NCBI RefSeq assembly: GCF_002860325.1 | Contig: NZ_PKOJ01000001.1 | Coordinates: forward strand, 620,001 to 684,000 | Origin: Neptunicoccus cionae | Lineage (GTDB): Bacteria > Pseudomonadota > Alphaproteobacteria > Rhodobacterales > Rhodobacteraceae | DNA length: 64,000 nucleotides | Reading direction: 5' to 3' | In this document: positions 51,707-61,464 of the stretch, piece after piece | Layout of the letters: each line of letters begins with the position of its first letter | Position numbering within the stretch: position 1 is the stretch's first letter | Position numbers and translations under genes: made by a program | Notes under the pieces: model-generated | The model's database searches: none | What the model saw: only the letters and a program-made list of their open reading frames with translations | Told to the model about the DNA's origin: nothing

Positions 51707-52060
51707 ATGGACGTTCATATGTCACCCGAAGTTCTAGAAGGGTTGCGCCGCGCCCGCAATCAGGAACTGGAACGTACTGCGCGGCTGCGTGTTGTCGTTG
51801 GTGATGACGTTTATCCCGTGCTGCGCAGTTGGGACGGTGGCTTTGCCTTGTCCGTTGATGCGCCACATCTGCGGGGAACTGTAGAATTCTGCAATGGTGC
51901 CCGCTTGTTACACGAGTGCCTCATCGTCTGTTCCGCGCAGGAAGGGGCAGAGATGGTCTATGAATACAAACGTTTGTCCCGTGTGACAGAGGGCCGTGTT
52001 CTGGATTTTGAACAGGCGGATAATGCGCCGGTTGCCTATCTCGGCGCGCCAGAGGGCTGA
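51707..52060 (+). CDS. Small conserved protein of unknown function
   Basis: A 117-residue protein that I do not recognise by name. After a short helix (PEVLEGLRRARNQELERTARL) it is beta-rich, with RLRVVVGDDVYPVLRSWDGG, APHLRGTVEFCNGARLLHECLIVCSAQ and EMVYEYKRLSRVTE. The strand pattern and the arginine-rich entry recall a PilZ-like beta barrel, but the RxxxR...DxSxxG motif is absent. It is cytoplasmic, with no signal or membrane segment. AGGAGG lies ten bases before the ATG. It is divergent from the helicase. Confidence 0.7.
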   Translation: MDVHMSPEVLEGLRRARNQELERTARLRVVVGDDVYPVLRSWDGGFALSVDAPHLRGTVEFCNGARLLHECLIVCSAQEGAEMVYEYKRLSRVTEGRVLDFEQADNAPVAYLGAPEG

Positions 52061-52088
52061 GGCTTTGCCAGCCTGCTGACAGCGCAGT

Positions 52089-52640
52089 TTAATAAAGTGG
52101 CGCCTCGTAAAGTTTCTCACCCTCAATGGTCAGTCCTTTGATCATGCCGGTACCATCTTTCATCAAGGCAAGAATTACGCCCAGTTTTTGCTCTCGCCGA
52201 AGGTTTTCGAGTTCGAGCGCCCGATCGTGCGGCGCGAAAAACCGGTCAAAGGGAAAATCGATTCGCAAGGTTTGATTATCGCTGTCAGAGGTGAACAGGG
52301 CGTTGCCCTTGATCACCGGTCCGCCAAAATCCGTTGGATAAGCATCATGCAGGCTGACGGGGACAGCAAATGGTCCGGCGGTATCAAGCGCTACGTAAAC
52401 CGGATCGTTCCACGTGAAACTTCCGTGGAGCGTCACGTCACTTCGGTCTATCCGGCTGATCTGCAAGTTCAACACAGCGTAGTGGCCTCGAAACAGGTCT
52501 CGCGGGTCGATAAATCCGGTCTCCAGCAACACCTCCTGCCCTGATTGCAGGGCAGCCGCACGGTCGGTGATGATTTTTGCCAGTACGCCAGTTTGCAGAA
52601 GGGCTGCGAGAATGGTGCCTGCGATCAGGAAACGGCTCAT
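52089..52640 (-). CDS. GDYXXLXY-domain protein
   Basis: A 183-residue protein with an N-terminal hydrophobic anchor (FLIAGTILAALLQTGVLAKII) and an extracytoplasmic region. RDLFRGHYAVLNLQIS matches the GDYXXLXY family motif (here GHYAVLNL). The remaining part is beta-rich. Members of this family are often encoded beside a DUF2157/DUF4401 membrane protein, as here: the start overlaps the DUF2157 stop by four bases. The role is unknown. Confidence 0.82.
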   Translation of the reverse strand: MSRFLIAGTILAALLQTGVLAKIITDRAAALQSGQEVLLETGFIDPRDLFRGHYAVLNLQISRIDRSDVTLHGSFTWNDPVYVALDTAGPFAVPVSLHDAYPTDFGGPVIKGNALFTSDSDNQTLRIDFPFDRFFAPHDRALELENLRREQKLGVILALMKDGTGMIKGLTIEGEKLYEAPLY

Positions 52641-53920
52641 GAGTGGTCTCCTTTGCTGCGGGACAGGCGCGGGATGATGAACACACCCAGAAGCAGCAGC
52701 ACGCCGACCCCAAGGTAGAAGACACTTGTCGCGATCAACGTGCCAATTGTTTCGAAATAGGTGGTCAGCAGTGCGGCGGCGAACAGGAAGAAACCGAGTA
52801 TTGCAAGCTGGCGGTATTCGATGCGCCAGCCCATGCGGATCACCCAGACCGCGCCCCCCACCATCAACAGTTGCGCCATGAGCGCATGGTCGGGCGAGAT
52901 TAACAGCAGGGCGAATGTCAGCGTGGCAAACATCGGAGTGACGATGAGATCATAGGCATTCGGATGGGCCGCCCGCACTGCGATAATGCCTGTGGCCCAG
53001 CAAAGCCCGAGACTTCCCAAAGCTGGCAAGAGGTAGGCGGGCGTAATAAGCCCGTGCGCAATCAGCGCGCTGTCATGACGGGCGATCATATGCCATGAAA
53101 AAAGGGTCACCGAGAGAAATGCGATTACGTAAAGGGTTATCGCCGGCTCGAACCCGCGCAGCAATCTGCGATTGCGATCAGACCAGAGTGCTGTCGAGAG
53201 GAGCGCAAAAGCAAGGCAAAGCCCGATGTTGAGCATCACCAGTGATCCCTGATCTACGAGGGTCAGGGCGCTTAGCATGTACCACAGGCATGCAGATAGC
53301 ACGATCAGATGCGCTGCAAACCGGCTGCGCACGGCATAGGCCAGCGCGGCAGCAGCGAACAGATAAAGCGGAAAGTCGAAATGAAGCGGCGGGTTGCTGG
53401 AAAAAATATTCGGGGGCACAGATACCCAAATCAACAACAGCGCGAGCGACAGCACCAGAGCCGGAACGGAAAGGGTCAGTGCCGCAGCCAGCAGTGTTCC
53501 CATGGCCCAGAGCCACGTGGCATCTTTCGGGCTGCCCTGAATGTGGTAGATCTGGCTGATCAGCATGATCCCTGCGCCGAACATGGCACAGGCGCCAAGC
53601 GTGCAGGACTGCGCGGTCTTGTGATAGCCCCGCATCGACAAATAAAGTGACCCGCCCCAGAAGGCCCACATCGCGCCAAGGATCAGGAGCACCCGCGTCA
53701 GACGGCCTAAGCCGTCCCAGTTGGCGGCGACAAAGCTCATCGCGGCAAAGCCGAGGCAGACCACGGCCAGAAGCACCAGAACCTGCCGGAAGGACGTCCC
53801 GCCCGCGCGCTGCTGCACGTCAGCGTCAAGCTGTTGGGCTGTCGCCTTGTCCAGCAAGCCGCGCGCCTGCCAGTCGGCGATTGCTTCTGTCAGCACGGAT
53901 TTCCGGTTCCAGATGGCCAT
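52637..53920 (-). CDS. DUF2157 multi-pass membrane protein
   Basis: A 427-residue protein with a short cytoplasmic N-terminal helix (LTEAIADWQARGLLDKATAQQL) followed by about 12 membrane helices. FAAMSFVAANWDGLGRLTRVLLI is the DUF2157 signature. Function is unknown; the GDYXXLXY protein is its regular partner and overlaps its stop by four bases. The start is odd: the six T of the upstream trpS terminator directly touch the ATG, so a normal ribosome site lies inside the hairpin stem. Confidence 0.83.
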   Translation of the reverse strand: MAIWNRKSVLTEAIADWQARGLLDKATAQQLDADVQQRAGGTSFRQVLVLLAVVCLGFAAMSFVAANWDGLGRLTRVLLILGAMWAFWGGSLYLSMRGYHKTAQSCTLGACAMFGAGIMLISQIYHIQGSPKDATWLWAMGTLLAAALTLSVPALVLSLALLLIWVSVPPNIFSSNPPLHFDFPLYLFAAAALAYAVRSRFAAHLIVLSACLWYMLSALTLVDQGSLVMLNIGLCLAFALLSTALWSDRNRRLLRGFEPAITLYVIAFLSVTLFSWHMIARHDSALIAHGLITPAYLLPALGSLGLCWATGIIAVRAAHPNAYDLIVTPMFATLTFALLLISPDHALMAQLLMVGGAVWVIRMGWRIEYRQLAILGFFLFAAALLTTYFETIGTLIATSVFYLGVGVLLLLGVFIIPRLSRSKGDHS

Positions 53921-53952
53921 AAAAAAGATGCCCCCGCTTTCAGGGGCATCTT
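53921..53952 (-). terminator. Terminator of trpS, abutting the DUF2157 start
   Basis: On the minus strand GATGCCCC (53943-53950) pairs with GGGGCATC (from 53927 upward), loop of about seven, then six T (53921-53926) running straight into the ATG of the next gene. Confidence 0.8.
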
Positions 53953-53991
53953 ATGGCGCAGGCTCTGCGCGTCAACCGAAAGCAGGGTGGC

Positions 53992-55014
53992 CTAGCGGGA
54001 CCGCACCATGCCTACAATATCATATGTTTTATCCAGGATCGGTTCCGCGATAGCAGCAGCGCGGTCTGCGCCGTTGCCAAGAATCCGGTCGATTTCAGCG
54101 GGATCGGACATAAGACGGTTCATTTCCTGCGTGATCGGTGCCAGATGATCCACAGCAAGATCGGCCAGCGCGGGTTTGAACTGGCCGAACTGTTGTCCGG
54201 CAAATTCGGTGATCACGCTTTCGGCCGTCCGGCCTGACAGGGCGGCATAGATGTTAACCAGATTGCGGGCCTCCGGGCGGCCTTCCAGTTCCTTTAGGGA
54301 GTCTGGCAGCGGCTCCGGGTCGGTTTTGGCCTTGCGGATTTTCTTGGCGATTGTGTCGGCATCATCGCGTAAGGTGATGCGGCTTTGATCCGATGGGTCG
54401 GATTTCGACATTTTCTTGGTGCCATCGCGCAGGGACATGACGCGGGTGGCCTCGCCCTCGATCAGGGGTTCGGGCGCAGGGAAGAAATCCGTGTCGTAAT
54501 CGTGGTTGAACTTGGCAGCGATGTCGCGGGCCAGTTCGAGATGCTGTTTCTGGTCCTCGCCCACAGGCACATGGGTCGCCTGATAGATCAGGATATCCGC
54601 TGCCATCAGTGCGGGGTAGGCCAGCAACCCCAGCGAAGATTTTTCAGCGTTCTTGCCCGCTTTGTCCTTGAACTGGGTCATGCGGTTCATCCAGCCGATG
54701 CGCGCGACGCAGTTGAAGATCCACGCCAATTGCGCGTGGGCGGGGACTTGGGACTGGTTGAACAGAATGGATTTCGCCGGATCCAGACCGCAGGCGATAT
54801 AGGCCGCCGCCACCTCGCGGGTGTTGTGGCGCAGGTCGGCCGGGTCTTGCCAGACGGTAATGGCATGCATGTCGACCATGCAGTAAACGGTTTCGATGCC
54901 GGATTCCTGCATCTCGACAAAGCGTTTCAGCGCGCCGAGATAGTTTCCAAGCGTCAGGTTTCCCGATGGCTGGATGCCGGAAAAGACGCGCGGTGTGTGT
55001 ATTGTCTCGCCCAT
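53992..55014 (-). CDS. trpS: Tryptophan-tRNA ligase
   Basis: A 340-residue class I aminoacyl-tRNA synthetase. The HIGH-type motif is [12 protein letters not shown] (about 17-28) and the KMSKS motif is KKMSKSDPS (about 200-208). [20 protein letters not shown] and [24 protein letters not shown] are typical TrpS sequence. The start at 55014 gives [15 protein letters not shown]; the upstream 20 codons are not family-like. It is divergent from the rhomboid-like gene. Confidence 0.97.
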   Translation of the reverse strand: MGETIHTPRVFSGIQPSGNLTLGNYLGALKRFVEMQESGIETVYCMVDMHAITVWQDPADLRHNTREVAAAYIACGLDPAKSILFNQSQVPAHAQLAWIFNCVARIGWMNRMTQFKDKAGKNAEKSSLGLLAYPALMAADILIYQATHVPVGEDQKQHLELARDIAAKFNHDYDTDFFPAPEPLIEGEATRVMSLRDGTKKMSKSDPSDQSRITLRDDADTIAKKIRKAKTDPEPLPDSLKELEGRPEARNLVNIYAALSGRTAESVITEFAGQQFGQFKPALADLAVDHLAPITQEMNRLMSDPAEIDRILGNGADRAAAIAEPILDKTYDIVGMVRSR

Positions 55015-55090
55015 TGCGAAAACTCCGTCTGGTGTTGATGGAGGGGTTATCGCTATATGGGCGGGTATCGTCAAGCGATGGAGCCTTTAG

Positions 55091-55801
55091 ATGTATGACG
55101 CCGAAGGGCACAACGCCCCGATCAACCCCCTGCCGCCCGTTGTAACCCTGCTGGTTGTTCTCATCGCTGCGGTTGAAGCAATCTTCCAACTGGGGGAAGC
55201 AGGCATCATCGGCGGCGCCACCGGAGCGGCGTGGCGCATCATGATTGCGGACCAGTTCGGGTTCTCCAATGCGGCGGTCTATCTGATGTGGGACACGGGA
55301 CAGTATCCGCCGGAACTGATGGTGCGATTTGTCAGCTACATGTTTGTTCACGCCAATTTTGTCGCCACGCTGTTCAGCGTCGTGTTCATCCTCGCCCTCG
55401 GGAAATTCGTCGCGGAGCGTGTGCACTGGCTGGCGTTTTTGGCGATCTTTTTTGGTAGCGGGATACTGGCAGCACTGGCGCAGGCAATCGTTATGGGGCG
55501 AACAATGGCCATGCTCGGGGCCGGGGCGGCGTCTTACGGGTTGATCGGCGCGCTCAGCTGGATCCTGTTCACCGAACAGCGGGCAGCGGGGCAAAACGGT
55601 CTGCGGGCTTTCCGCCTGATCGCCGCGCTTGGCGTATTGCTTGCGGTATTTTCAATCCTGTTTGGCGGTCACGACTGGTTCGAGCGGGTCGCGGGCTTCT
55701 TTATCGGCTTTGGAATCTGTGCCGCACTGCGTCCGGTTGCGGGGGCAGGGCTGACCTATTGGCGGGACCGGATGCGGCGCGGTCGGGATATGGATATTTG
55801 A
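55091..55801 (+). CDS. Rhomboid-fold membrane protein, catalytically inactive by sequence
   Basis: A 236-residue protein with six membrane helices in the rhomboid order. SYMFVHANFVATLF matches the HAN region after the L1 loop. The serine position of the GxSG motif is glycine: residues 143-150 read GAGAASYG, aligning with the usual GASGAxYG. The TM6 histidine is also missing (ERVAGFFIGFG), and the oxyanion-hole asparagine appears to be serine (LFSVV). So it is probably a pseudoprotease, like iRhom-type proteins that bind membrane clients. It ends 28 bases before the convergent murJ. Confidence 0.8.
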   Translation: MYDAEGHNAPINPLPPVVTLLVVLIAAVEAIFQLGEAGIIGGATGAAWRIMIADQFGFSNAAVYLMWDTGQYPPELMVRFVSYMFVHANFVATLFSVVFILALGKFVAERVHWLAFLAIFFGSGILAALAQAIVMGRTMAMLGAGAASYGLIGALSWILFTEQRAAGQNGLRAFRLIAALGVLLAVFSILFGGHDWFERVAGFFIGFGICAALRPVAGAGLTYWRDRMRRGRDMDI

Positions 55802-55829
55802 CCCAAAAAGAGCCGCTGCCGGTTCCGGT

Positions 55830-57386
55830 TTACCGCCGGACCACGTTGCGTAGCCCTTGTTTGGTAAAGGCGCCGAGCATCAGGCAGGCGGCGAAATAGA
55901 CTCCCGTGCCACCGAAAACCAGCAGGGCAAGAGCAAGGTAGCGCAACCCGTCCGTGACCAGCCAGTCTGCCAAAAGCCATTCCAGACCGTAAGTAAACAG
56001 ACCCATAATGATGCAAGCCGCCAGCATACGGGGCAGGGCGCGCAACAGGCGGTCATCGAAGGCAGCCGCGAGCCCCATGCGGCGGGTGCCGAAATAGAGC
56101 ATCACCGCCAGCGCTACAGAAGAGAGGGTCGTGCCGATCGCAGCGGCCAGATAGCCGAACTGGGCCGAGAGCCCGATCGCCAGCGCTGCGTTCAGCACCA
56201 TTGAGACCAGTGCGAAATAGAACGGGGTTTTGGTGTTTTCACGGGCGAAATAGAGCGGTTGGAAGACTTTTTGCAGCACAAAAGCGGGCAGGCCGAAGGC
56301 ATAGATCGACAGGGCCAGAGCCGTGTTTCGTGCATCTTCGCCTGTGAAAGCGCCCCGTTCGAACAGGACGGAAACAACAGCTTCGGGCACCACCAGCAAG
56401 CCAACGGCGGCAGGCAGGGTCAGTGCCAGTGCGAATTCGGTCGCGCGGTTGAAGGCATGGCGGCCGCCCGCTTCGTCTGCGGATTGCAACTTGCGCGACA
56501 GATCCGGCAGCAGCACAACGCCGATTGCAATGCCAACCACGCCGAGCGGAAGTTGGTAGAGGCGGTCGGCCACGGCCAACCATTGAATCGCGCCGTCAAA
56601 ATAGCTGGCGACCTGACGGCCCACCAGCAGGTTGACCTGCACGACGCCTCCGGCAAGCGCGGCGGGCGCTGCGATCATGGCGAGCCGGCGGATTTCAGGG
56701 GTAAAGCGGGGCAGTTGCGGCATCAGGCGGATACCCGCACGGGAAGCGGCAATCCACACCAGAGCCAGTTGTGCCACCCCGGCCACAGGCACCCCCCATG
56801 CGAGCGCAAGGGCGACATTGCCACCCAGCGCCCAAGTGGCGGCCATCGCGCTGATCAGGATGATATTCAGCACCACAGGTGCCGCCGCCGCCGCCGCAAA
56901 GCGCCCCATGGAATTTAGAACGCCGGACAGCAGGGCCGCAAGAGAGATGAACAGGATGTAGGGAAAGCAGATGCGGGCAAAATCCGTGGCCAGATCGAAA
57001 CGTTCATCGCCAGCAAAGCCGCTGGCCATGGCCAGAACGAACCACGGCATGAACAGTTGGGCGATCAGGGTAAGGCCGATCAGGACAGTTGCAAGGCCCG
57101 CCATTGCGTTCTGGGCAAACTGGCGCGCGTCTTCACCGGATTCCAGCTTCTTGGAGAACATCGGCACAAAGGCCATGTTAAAGGCGCCCTCCGCAAAGAA
57201 CCGGCGGAACATATTGGGCAGGGCAAATGCCACCTGAAAGGCTTCGGCTACGGGGCCGGCACCGAAAAAAGCGGCGATCAGGATGTCACGGATGAATCCC
57301 ATAATGCGGCTGGCAAGTGTCCAGCTGCTGACGGTAAAGAAACCGGCCAGCAGGCGGATGCTCCGCGGCTTTGCTGCCAGTGTCAC
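55830..57386 (-). CDS. murJ: Lipid II flippase MurJ
   Basis: A 518-residue MOP-superfamily transporter that flips lipid II for peptidoglycan synthesis. Fourteen membrane helices can be counted. FTVSSWTLASRIMGFIRDILIAAFFG (read as about 17-42), NMFRRFFAEGAFNMAFVPMF and VVSVLFERGAFTGEDA are the conserved MurJ regions, including the essential arginines in the first loops. The ATG overlaps the glnD stop by four bases; the glnD-murJ pair is common in alphaproteobacteria. Confidence 0.95.
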   Translation of the reverse strand: MTLAAKPRSIRLLAGFFTVSSWTLASRIMGFIRDILIAAFFGAGPVAEAFQVAFALPNMFRRFFAEGAFNMAFVPMFSKKLESGEDARQFAQNAMAGLATVLIGLTLIAQLFMPWFVLAMASGFAGDERFDLATDFARICFPYILFISLAALLSGVLNSMGRFAAAAAAPVVLNIILISAMAATWALGGNVALALAWGVPVAGVAQLALVWIAASRAGIRLMPQLPRFTPEIRRLAMIAAPAALAGGVVQVNLLVGRQVASYFDGAIQWLAVADRLYQLPLGVVGIAIGVVLLPDLSRKLQSADEAGGRHAFNRATEFALALTLPAAVGLLVVPEAVVSVLFERGAFTGEDARNTALALSIYAFGLPAFVLQKVFQPLYFARENTKTPFYFALVSMVLNAALAIGLSAQFGYLAAAIGTTLSSVALAVMLYFGTRRMGLAAAFDDRLLRALPRMLAACIIMGLFTYGLEWLLADWLVTDGLRYLALALLVFGGTGVYFAACLMLGAFTKQGLRNVVRR

Positions 57387-60196
57387 GCGAGCGCCCCCAC
57401 GGCGCCGGTTTTGATGGCAGCGCAGAGCGCATCTTCGATCTTTTTGCGCTTGGCCGCGCTGTGTAATTTCAATCCGAACATGTCTTTCACGTAAAATACA
57501 TCCACTGCCTGTTCCCCATAAGTGGCGATCACGGCGCTGGCAATGTAGATGTTGTTGTCAGACAGGGTGCGGGTCAGATCGTACAACAATCCGGGTCTGT
57601 CGCGGGTGTCTACCTCGATGATGGTGTAGAGTTCCGACCCTTTGTTATCGAACGAGATTACCGTCGGTACAACAAAATCCCGTTCCCGCTTTTTAATCTT
57701 GTCATGGGACTTCAACGCATCCTTAGCAATCACTTCACCTTTGAGCGTTTTGTTGATCATGGAGCGCAGGCGCGTCAGGCGGGATTTTTCATAAGGTTTT
57801 CCTCTGGAATCCTGAATCCAGAATACTGCAGTGGCATAGCCGTCAGAGGACGTATAGGTCCGCGCGTCGACCACATTCGCCCCGACCAGTGCCAGCGCCC
57901 CTGCAAGCCGCGAGAAGATGCCCGGATGGTCCTGCAGGACAAAGCAGGCGCGGGTCGCGTCATGATCCTTATCCGCCTTGATGTCGGTCATGACTTCGGT
58001 GGTGCTCGCCTTTTGCATAAGTTTGGCGAAAATTTTGTGGGTCTCTGTATCCAGTCCCTGCCAGTAAGCGGGATAGTGACGTGCCAATTCGGCCTCGAGC
58101 GCCTTACGCCCCATCTTGGGAAGCGCGGCGCGCAGAGCGTCCTTGGCCTCGGTCGAGGATTGTAGTTCCAGAACCTTGTTGAAGCCCTCTTGCAGCGCAA
58201 GCTTGGTGTAGCGGTGCAGGTCACGGATCAACTGCGCCTTCCAGTTGTTCCATGTGCCCGGTCCAACGCCACGGATGTCACAGACCGTCAGAACCGTCAA
58301 AAGGTTCAACCGTGCGGTGGTTTTCACTTCCTTGGCAAAATCGCGCACAGTTTTAGGGTCCGAAAGATCCCGTTTCTGGGCCACATCCGATAGCAGCAGG
58401 TGGTGGCGAACCAACCATACCACTGTATCGGTTTCCCCCTCTGACAAACCAAGCTGCGGGCAGATAGTACGCGCCAGACGCGCACCCGCGATCGAATGGT
58501 CTTCGGGCAGGCCCTTGCCAATGTCGTGCAACAACAGGGCCACATAAAGGACCTTGCGATCGACCCCGTCTTCCAGAATGCTAGAGGCGACCGGAAGGCT
58601 TTCTTTCAATTCGCCTTTTTCAATCTGCGCGAGATGGGAAATACACTGAATGGTGTGTTCGTCCACCGTGTAATGGTGATACATGTTGAACTGCATCAGG
58701 CAGACGATGCGCTGGAATTCTGGGATGAATGCGCCCAGCACACCAAGTTCGTTCATCCGCCGCAAAGCCCGCTCCGGATTGCCGTAGTCCAGCAACAGCG
58801 ACAGGAAGAGTTTTTGTGCTTCGGGGTTGGTGCGCAGCTTGTTGGTGATCAGTTCCAGATTGGCTACGATCAGGCGCATGGCATCCGGATGAATCAGAAT
58901 GTCCGTATCCAGACCGTGTTCGAATATCCGCAAAAAGTTGATCGGATCCGCCAGAAAGGATTCCTCGTCTGCAATGGACAATCTGCCGTGGACAATCTTG
59001 TAGCCTTCGGGCGCTTCAAGGGAGTCGCTGCGCCAAGGCATCGCCCTGAGCAACCGCGCCCCGAACGAGGGCTGTTGTTTCACATGTTGGGCTTCCAGCG
59101 CCGTCAGGAAGATGCGGGTCAGATCCCCCACATGGGTGGCATGGGTGAAATACTCCTGCATGAAGGCTTCCACCCCGCGTAGTCCTTCGGTGTCCTTGTA
59201 GCCTAGCGCCGCTGCTATTGCGACCTGACTGTCAAAAGTCAGCAGCTCGGCCGCGCGCCCGACCACCAGATGAAGATGGCAGCGCACGGTCCACAGGAAG
59301 TTCTCGGCTTGATCGAAACTGGCGTATTCTGTGGTGGTGAAATAGCCCGCGTAGATCATTTCGGAAGGCAGTTTCGCCCCGCTGAGGTATTTGGTTATCC
59401 AGTACAGTGTCTGGAGATCCCGCAATCCGCCTTTGCCCTCTTTAACATTAGGCTCCAGCAGGAAACGCGTCGCACCCTGCTTTTTGTGGCGGGCTTCCCG
59501 TTCTTCCAGTTTGAGAGCCACAAATTCGGGGCCTGTCGATTTAAACAGGTTTTTCCAAAGCAGGTTGTCCAGCTTTTCGGCCAGAGTTTCATCGCCGTAC
59601 AGGAAACGGGATTCCAGCAGGGCGGTGCGGATTGTCAGGTCACTGGCGGCCAGCCGGATACACTCATCCACCGTGCGGGTTGCATGGCCGATCTTCAACT
59701 TGAGATCCCAGAGGATATAAAGCGTGCTTTCCACGACACTTTCGCCCCAAGGGGTCAGTTTGTAGGGGGTCAGGAACAGCAGGTCCACATCTGAGAACGG
59801 CGCCATTTCACCCCGCCCGTAACCGCCTACCGCGACAATGGAAATGCGTTCGGAGCGTGTGGGATTGGGCAGGGGGTGCAAATACATCTGCACCATATCC
59901 ACGGCCGTCCTGATCAACTGGTCCGTCACGTAAGTATACGACCGGATCGTGCGGCTGGTTTTGAAGGGGGTCTTCAGATAGGCGGTTTTGATCTGTTCCC
60001 GGGCTTGGGTGTTCACCCGGTCGAGAACCGTGCTGATTGCAGTGCGTTTTGCGTAATTGTCGGCGCAGGCAGACAGCGCCTCCGCGATTTCTGCACGTAT
60101 GGCGGGACCGTCAAAAAGCAGTCCCGGTTCGCATATCAACGCACCGGGACCACTTGTATTGGTTTGACTGGTATTAATATCAGGAGCCTGAGCCAC
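57383..60196 (-). CDS. glnD: Bifunctional uridylyltransferase / uridylyl-removing enzyme GlnD
   Basis: A 937-residue nitrogen sensor that uridylylates and de-uridylylates PII proteins in response to glutamine. Domains: nucleotidyltransferase (GGYGRGEMAPFSDVDLLFL, about 122-140), a GlnE-like helical linker, an HD phosphohydrolase (LLHDIGKGLPEDHS, about 552-565) and two ACT domains (RACFVLQDHPGIFSRLAGAL near 748 and TIIEVDTRDRPGLLYDLTRT near 859). I start it at the GTG at 60196, with AAGGAG upstream; its start overlaps the lipoprotein gene by 17 bases. Confidence 0.95.
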   Translation of the reverse strand: MAQAPDINTSQTNTSGPGALICEPGLLFDGPAIRAEIAEALSACADNYAKRTAISTVLDRVNTQAREQIKTAYLKTPFKTSRTIRSYTYVTDQLIRTAVDMVQMYLHPLPNPTRSERISIVAVGGYGRGEMAPFSDVDLLFLTPYKLTPWGESVVESTLYILWDLKLKIGHATRTVDECIRLAASDLTIRTALLESRFLYGDETLAEKLDNLLWKNLFKSTGPEFVALKLEEREARHKKQGATRFLLEPNVKEGKGGLRDLQTLYWITKYLSGAKLPSEMIYAGYFTTTEYASFDQAENFLWTVRCHLHLVVGRAAELLTFDSQVAIAAALGYKDTEGLRGVEAFMQEYFTHATHVGDLTRIFLTALEAQHVKQQPSFGARLLRAMPWRSDSLEAPEGYKIVHGRLSIADEESFLADPINFLRIFEHGLDTDILIHPDAMRLIVANLELITNKLRTNPEAQKLFLSLLLDYGNPERALRRMNELGVLGAFIPEFQRIVCLMQFNMYHHYTVDEHTIQCISHLAQIEKGELKESLPVASSILEDGVDRKVLYVALLLHDIGKGLPEDHSIAGARLARTICPQLGLSEGETDTVVWLVRHHLLLSDVAQKRDLSDPKTVRDFAKEVKTTARLNLLTVLTVCDIRGVGPGTWNNWKAQLIRDLHRYTKLALQEGFNKVLELQSSTEAKDALRAALPKMGRKALEAELARHYPAYWQGLDTETHKIFAKLMQKASTTEVMTDIKADKDHDATRACFVLQDHPGIFSRLAGALALVGANVVDARTYTSSDGYATAVFWIQDSRGKPYEKSRLTRLRSMINKTLKGEVIAKDALKSHDKIKKRERDFVVPTVISFDNKGSELYTIIEVDTRDRPGLLYDLTRTLSDNNIYIASAVIATYGEQAVDVFYVKDMFGLKLHSAAKRKKIEDALCAAIKTGAVGALA

Positions 60197-61352
60197 CAAA
60201 GCTCCTTGGTGCTGGATCAAGAACGACAACGTTACCTTCCTGGAATGTAGCAACCGCCAGCGCACGCTGGTTGGTTCCGTCCGGACGCAGGCGGAAAATG
60301 CCGTTGGCGCCCTGGAAACCGGTATTGCGGGTTAGTTTTTTGCGGGTCAGTGCATCGGACGATCCGGTTTGCAGCAGGGTGCCGACAGCGCGCATGGCGT
60401 CATAAGCCTTGCCCGCCAGAAGATGCGGGTTGGAGCCATTTGCGGCTGCATAGCGCTGGTTAAACGAACTTGTGGCGCTGGTATCGTTCAGCGCGAAAAG
60501 CGATCCTTGCAGCCCTGCGCTGCTGCGCACCGCCGGTGCGGTCTGGTCCCAGCGGGTCAGGCCGATAAACTGCGTCGATGCCGAGGTGACACCTTTTTCC
60601 GGCAGCATTTGGGCGAACACGGGCAGGGCACCTGCTGCATCGGCATCAAGTACGAGCGCTGTTGCCCCCGTCCGCTCGATCAGGGATTTGGTGGCCGAAA
60701 CTGCTGCAATTGCACTTTCGCTGGTCAATTCGTATTTTGCCACACCGACGAAACTCGCGCCGTTGTTTCTTGCAGCGGTTTGAACCGCCGCGGCGGCCAC
60801 GTCACCGGCTGCATCGGCCCGAACCAGTGCGGCTACGCTGCGCTGGCCCTTGCGTGCGGCATAGCCGACAACACGGTCAGCCGTGTTTGCAAATGTGTCG
60901 CCAAGAATGAAGACATTTCCGCCTGCGATATCGGGGTTGTTGGAAAAGCTCAGAACGTTGATGCCTTGTGACGCCACCGCTGTGCCGGCTGCGTTTGCGG
61001 CCTGTGCAAACAGGGGGCCAACAAGGATCTTTGCGCCTTCACTGGCCGCGCGCTGGGCAGCGGCTGCAGCCCTGTTTGAATCACCGGCAGTCGGATAAAC
61101 CCGCAAATCGATCTGCACATCACCCATTTCGGCAACAGCCATTTTCGCGGCAGCAACCAGACTTCCGGCGAGAGCTTCCTGCTGCTGGTTCCCCGAACCG
61201 GAGGGGACCAGAATGCCGACCACAACGGGTTTATTGGTGTTTACGCGGGGTCCTTGCGAACCGCCTCCAACCTCGGTACACCCCCAGAGAACAGCGGCGG
61301 CTGTTACAAGTCCGGCCGTCTTAAGGCCGATTTTCCGGATCTTATGAAACAC
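60180..61352 (-). CDS. LppC/LpoA-type penicillin-binding protein activator lipoprotein
   Basis: A 390-residue lipoprotein with a signal (FHKIRKIGLKTAGLVTAAAVLWGC) and a lipid-anchored cysteine, followed by a two-lobed periplasmic-binding fold (VVVGILVPSGSGNQQQEALAG to LAVATFQEG). This is the LpoA C-terminal (Peripla_BP_6) family, which activates penicillin-binding proteins in E. coli; that role is inferred. I use the GTG at 61352 because AGGGGGA lies five bases upstream; an ATG at 61373 is an alternative. rsmI is divergent, and glnD follows with an overlap. Confidence 0.88.
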   Translation of the reverse strand: MFHKIRKIGLKTAGLVTAAAVLWGCTEVGGGSQGPRVNTNKPVVVGILVPSGSGNQQQEALAGSLVAAAKMAVAEMGDVQIDLRVYPTAGDSNRAAAAAQRAASEGAKILVGPLFAQAANAAGTAVASQGINVLSFSNNPDIAGGNVFILGDTFANTADRVVGYAARKGQRSVAALVRADAAGDVAAAAVQTAARNNGASFVGVAKYELTSESAIAAVSATKSLIERTGATALVLDADAAGALPVFAQMLPEKGVTSASTQFIGLTRWDQTAPAVRSSAGLQGSLFALNDTSATSSFNQRYAAANGSNPHLLAGKAYDAMRAVGTLLQTGSSDALTRKKLTRNTGFQGANGIFRLRPDGTNQRALAVATFQEGNVVVLDPAPRSFGGSGS

Positions 61353-61464
61353 AACAGTCCCCCTTCGTGACATGGCTGGTCTAAGCAGCGTAATATACGG
61401 GAAAAACTAAGTGCTGGGCGGTGGGAAAGCAACGCCTGTTCAACAAAGAAGTGGAATTAGGCAG

